A DNA stretch of 6,330 nt from positions 1 through 6,330 of the forward strand of contig DGIN01000085.1 in assembly GCA_002387325.1 (NCBI GenBank). Reading direction: 5' to 3'. The notes beneath the pieces were generated by a model, which was not told the DNA's origin, made no database searches, and saw only the letters and a list, made by a program, of their open reading frames with translations. Of the stretch, positions 4,522 through 6,330 are shown piece by piece (the first letter of the stretch is position 1; the number at the start of each line of letters is the position of its first letter). The stretch comes from Bacteroidales bacterium UBA4621 (GTDB taxonomy: Bacteria > Bacteroidota > Bacteroidia > Bacteroidales > Paludibacteraceae). The translations under genes and the position numbers were made by a program.

Positions 4522-5619
4522 TCAAAAGGCTTCTGTGGCGGTGAGGTAGAAGGAGTAACTGCCCAGGGTGTTCCATTCGCGATAGATGTTGCTGCGGGCA
4601 ATGTCGAAACGGATATTCACTTTGGCACGGTTGATACCGAGACGCAGACCGAGACCATACCCGACTTTGGGCATCGCCCATTGCCAATGGGCGGTATTGT
4701 ACACATCGCCTATTCCCGCGAAGGCGGTGGCGTGGATAAAACGCCAAACAGGGATGCGCAGTTCGCCTTGCATAGCGAGCATAGCATTGTTGCGAAACAT
4801 ATTGCGCGGTATACCGCGAAGCAGGTCTTGCCCGCCGAGCGTGGGAAGCATCTGAAAAGGGGCACTCTCTGCACCATTATGCCCCAATGCCCAGTCGGTG
4901 CGGAACTGCCATGCCAAAAGAAGTTCTTTATAAATCGGCACAAACTGGCGGAAGTCTGCTTGCAGGTATGTGAGGCGGGCGGTAGAACCGAGTGAACTAT
5001 CGTAGTGGGTAGCGGTAAACTTGAAAAAAATACCACTATGTGGATAGTAGGTAATGTCGCGTGTGTCGTATTGCAAGGCAATCCCGAGCCCCCACATCAG
5101 CATATCGGGTGTGATGTCGGTATGCTCTTGCCGATAGTCAAACAACGGTCCGACAGACCAATGCAGAGGCAGAGCAACAAGGGGTTGCAAATAGAGATAC
5201 CCACGCCTGGAGTTGTAAGCAGAGCCTTGTCGCGGGAGGTCGTTCCATGCGGTATTGCAGTTACCGAGCGGGTAGTAGGTATCGGGATAATCGCGATAGC
5301 CGCCACGGAAAGAGAGTTGCCATGGTGTCTTGCCTCCGAAATAGATGGTTCCTTGTGCATTGATGTACCACTGCCGGCGAAGGGAATAGGCACCGTCCAA
5401 CTGTACGATAGAGGTGCGCTGTTGGTCTGGCAGACGGAAATAGCCTTGTGCGGCAGCCCCGAACAACCAGTTGGTCTCAGGGGAATAATTGATGACAGGG
5501 ACACCCATAGCAGGCAAGTCTACGGCGTTGATGCCGTAGGTCTGCCCGCTAAATGCACAATGCATAATGCACCATACACAAAGGATACGCCACAAATCCG
5601 ATATCCTATGGGGAATCAC
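4522..5619 (-). CDS. Outer-membrane beta-barrel protein of the Omp85/D15 surface-antigen type (BamA/TamA-like barrel)
   Basis: 365 residues. After a short N-terminal signal-like segment (Arg5, Arg11, hydrophobic residues 12-23, likely cleavage near 24-25), the rest is alternating aromatic/hydrophobic and polar residues typical of beta-strands. The motif LGGQDLLRGIPRNMFRNN (261-278) followed by MQGELRIPV corresponds to the conserved loop-6 LRGF/Y region and next strand of Omp85 barrels. GIGDVYN and VGYGLGLRLGIN follow in the usual order, and the protein ends in Phe as outer-membrane barrels do. No POTRA domains are present, so this is a stand-alone barrel of unknown role, not BamA itself. The GTG at 5619 is the most upstream start (in-frame stop at 5622-5620); starting at ATG codon 19 would remove the signal peptide. 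The start codon lies in an 11-bp repeat. It sits between frr and rsgA on the same strand, 143 bp after frr. Barrel family is likely; function is not inferable. Confidence 0.5.
   Translation of the reverse strand: MIPHRISDLWRILCVWCIMHCAFSGQTYGINAVDLPAMGVPVINYSPETNWLFGAAAQGYFRLPDQQRTSIVQLDGAYSLRRQWYINAQGTIYFGGKTPWQLSFRGGYRDYPDTYYPLGNCNTAWNDLPRQGSAYNSRRGYLYLQPLVALPLHWSVGPLFDYRQEHTDITPDMLMWGLGIALQYDTRDITYYPHSGIFFKFTATHYDSSLGSTARLTYLQADFRQFVPIYKELLLAWQFRTDWALGHNGAESAPFQMLPTLGGQDLLRGIPRNMFRNNAMLAMQGELRIPVWRFIHATAFAGIGDVYNTAHWQWAMPKVGYGLGLRLGINRAKVNIRFDIARSNIYREWNTLGSYSFYLTATEAF
5552..5569. repeat. Third copy of the CATTRTG-type repeat, inside the signal-peptide coding region
   Basis: On the minus strand this reads CATTATGCATTGTGCATT, matching 3732-3749 in rsgA at 16 of 18 positions but inverted with respect to gene direction. 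It encodes residues 17-22 of the barrel protein, part of the hydrophobic core of its signal peptide. Confidence 0.5.
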
Positions 5620-5657
5620 CTATCAATCACCTATGAATCACCTATGAATCTCCTATT
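5614..5657. repeat. 11-bp tandem repeat (AATCACCTATG)n over the barrel gene 5' UTR and start codon
   Basis: Four units: AATCACCTATC (5614), AATCACCTATG (5625), AATCACCTATG (5636) and a variant AATCTCCTATT (5647). The GTG start codon at 5619-5617 lies in the gene-proximal unit. Upstream units carry GTG triplets too, but those run quickly into stops. Confidence 0.5.
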
Positions 5658-5679
5658 GCAGGTAGCACGAAGTATAAGG

Positions 5680-5687
5680 CAAAAGTA
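5680..5687 (-). promoter_or_regulatory. Candidate -7 promoter element for the barrel gene
   Basis: TACTTTTG on the minus strand fits TAnnTTTG and would start transcription near 5673, about 55 nt before the GTG. No good TTTG is found at the expected 19-21 nt upstream; that position falls in the repeat pair at 5703-5724. Confidence 0.5.
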
Positions 5688-5702
5688 CGCTATCCTAACG
5701 GG

Positions 5703-5724
5703 AATCACCTACTAATCACCTACT
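5703..5724. repeat. Two further 11-bp repeat units upstream of the barrel promoter
   Basis: AATCACCTACT occurs twice in tandem and belongs to the same family as the array at 5614-5657. The two arrays are separated by 45 bp that contain the -7 box, so repeat units flank the promoter core. GGGAATCACCTA occurs at the edge of both arrays. Confidence 0.5.
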
Positions 5725-5762
5725 CTTGCAAAGGAGTTGTAAGGGAGATGAGAGGACAGAGA

Positions 5763-6323
5763 TCAGACGGTCATGATGTCTTTTTCCTTTTTGGCGTAGA
5801 GGTCATCGATCTGACGGATGTACTTGTCGTGCAGTTTCTGCACTTTGTCCTCTGCGTCTTTCTCCGCGTCCTCAGGGAGTCCTTCTTTTATTTGTTTTTT
5901 GAGGGTCTCGAAAGCATCACGGCGGGCATTGCGCACCGATACTTTGGCGTTCTCGGCTTCGCCTTTGCACTGCTTGGCGAGTTGCTGGCGGCGTTCCTCG
6001 GTGAGCGGTGGGAGAATGAGACGAATGCACTCGCCGTTGTTGTTGGGCGCAAGTCCGATATTGGAATTGATGATAGCACGTTCAATCTCGCCGAGCATCT
6101 TTTTCTCCCATGGTTGAATCTGGATAGTACGTGCATCGGGTGTGGTGATAGTAGCCACATTGGCGAGCGGCGACATCGAACCATAGTAGTCCACACGGAC
6201 AGGGTCGAGGATACGCGCACTGGCTTTACCGGCACGGATATGTGCCAAAGCATCGTCTAAGAACAGAATAGCAGACTGCATCAGTTCCTCAGCGTCTGCT
6301 TGAATTTTTGAAGGTTCAATCAT
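5763..6323 (-). CDS. frr: Ribosome recycling factor
   Basis: This 186-residue protein has the standard length for RRF (about 185). Together with EF-G it splits the post-termination 70S ribosome and frees it for another round of translation. Conserved landmarks are present: HIRAGKASARILDPVRVDYYG (from residue 28), PW at 71-72, the LPPLTEERRQQLAK segment (104-117) and VRNARRDA (130-137), whose Arg131 corresponds to the functionally important arginine near 132 in Escherichia coli RRF. The C-terminal half is rich in Lys, Glu and Asp as expected for the long three-helix domain I. The ATG at 6323 gives the usual family N-terminus (MIEPSKI...). Only 7 bp upstream are visible; pyrH is the common upstream neighbour but cannot be checked here. 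The stop lies 143 bp before the barrel gene, and no clear terminator is seen in that gap. Confidence 0.5.
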   Translation of the reverse strand: MIEPSKIQADAEELMQSAILFLDDALAHIRAGKASARILDPVRVDYYGSMSPLANVATITTPDARTIQIQPWEKKMLGEIERAIINSNIGLAPNNNGECIRLILPPLTEERRQQLAKQCKGEAENAKVSVRNARRDAFETLKKQIKEGLPEDAEKDAEDKVQKLHDKYIRQIDDLYAKKEKDIMTV

Positions 6324-6330
6324 TGTTGTA

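Noticed and set aside
5005..5715. A 236-codon plus-strand frame opposite the barrel gene
   Set aside because: It is antisense to a well-supported outer-membrane protein, resembles no family, and ends in the repeat array.
5725..5762. Possible terminator after frr (ACTC...GAGT)
   Set aside because: The stem is only 4-5 bp and is not followed by a U tract.

Overview
The window looks like chromosomal DNA of a member of the Bacteroidales (Bacteroidota). Three things point there: promoters matching the Bacteroidetes consensus (TTTG, about 20 bp, TAnnTTTG) rather than the sigma-70 one, no consistent Shine-Dalgarno sequences before the genes, and a gene set typical of the group (class III fructose-bisphosphatase, an RND-pump lipoprotein adaptor, frr and rsgA close together). 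I cannot name the genus. Nothing indicates a phage, plasmid, transposase or CRISPR array.

Layout. 1-471 (-): N-terminal part of an RND efflux periplasmic adaptor, cut by the window edge. 472-873: divergent intergenic region with consensus promoters in both directions, a near-perfect 23-bp palindrome between them, and, in the long leader of the efflux gene, a 14-codon open frame followed by a strong intrinsic terminator just before the adaptor start. That arrangement suggests transcription attenuation. 874-2874 (+): fbp, gluconeogenic fructose-1,6-bisphosphatase. 2875-3404: gene-free stretch with a 9-bp tandem repeat, a bidirectional terminator, a candidate small RNA on the minus strand, an AT-rich segment and an inverted repeat next to rsgA. 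3405-4475 (-): rsgA, a 30S-maturation GTPase. 4522-5619 (-): an Omp85/D15-type outer-membrane beta-barrel protein. 5763-6323 (-): frr, ribosome recycling factor.

The three right-hand genes share a strand. frr and rsgA both serve the ribosome cycle (recycling and 30S assembly). The barrel gene lies between them and has its own candidate promoter.

The most unusual aspect is the density of short tandem repeats with units of 7, 9, 11 and 19 bp, and the way they enter coding sequence. Heptamer-type repeats appear to encode an insertion of about 39 residues in the RsgA GTPase domain, between switch I and the DTPG motif. The same repeat family encodes part of the signal peptide of the barrel protein, whose GTG start lies inside an 11-bp repeat unit. 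The two strongest leads are the efflux attenuator and the coding repeats in rsgA.

[Form note: the original answer gave no feature confidences; the uniform 0.5 is a placeholder required by the schema, not an estimate.]
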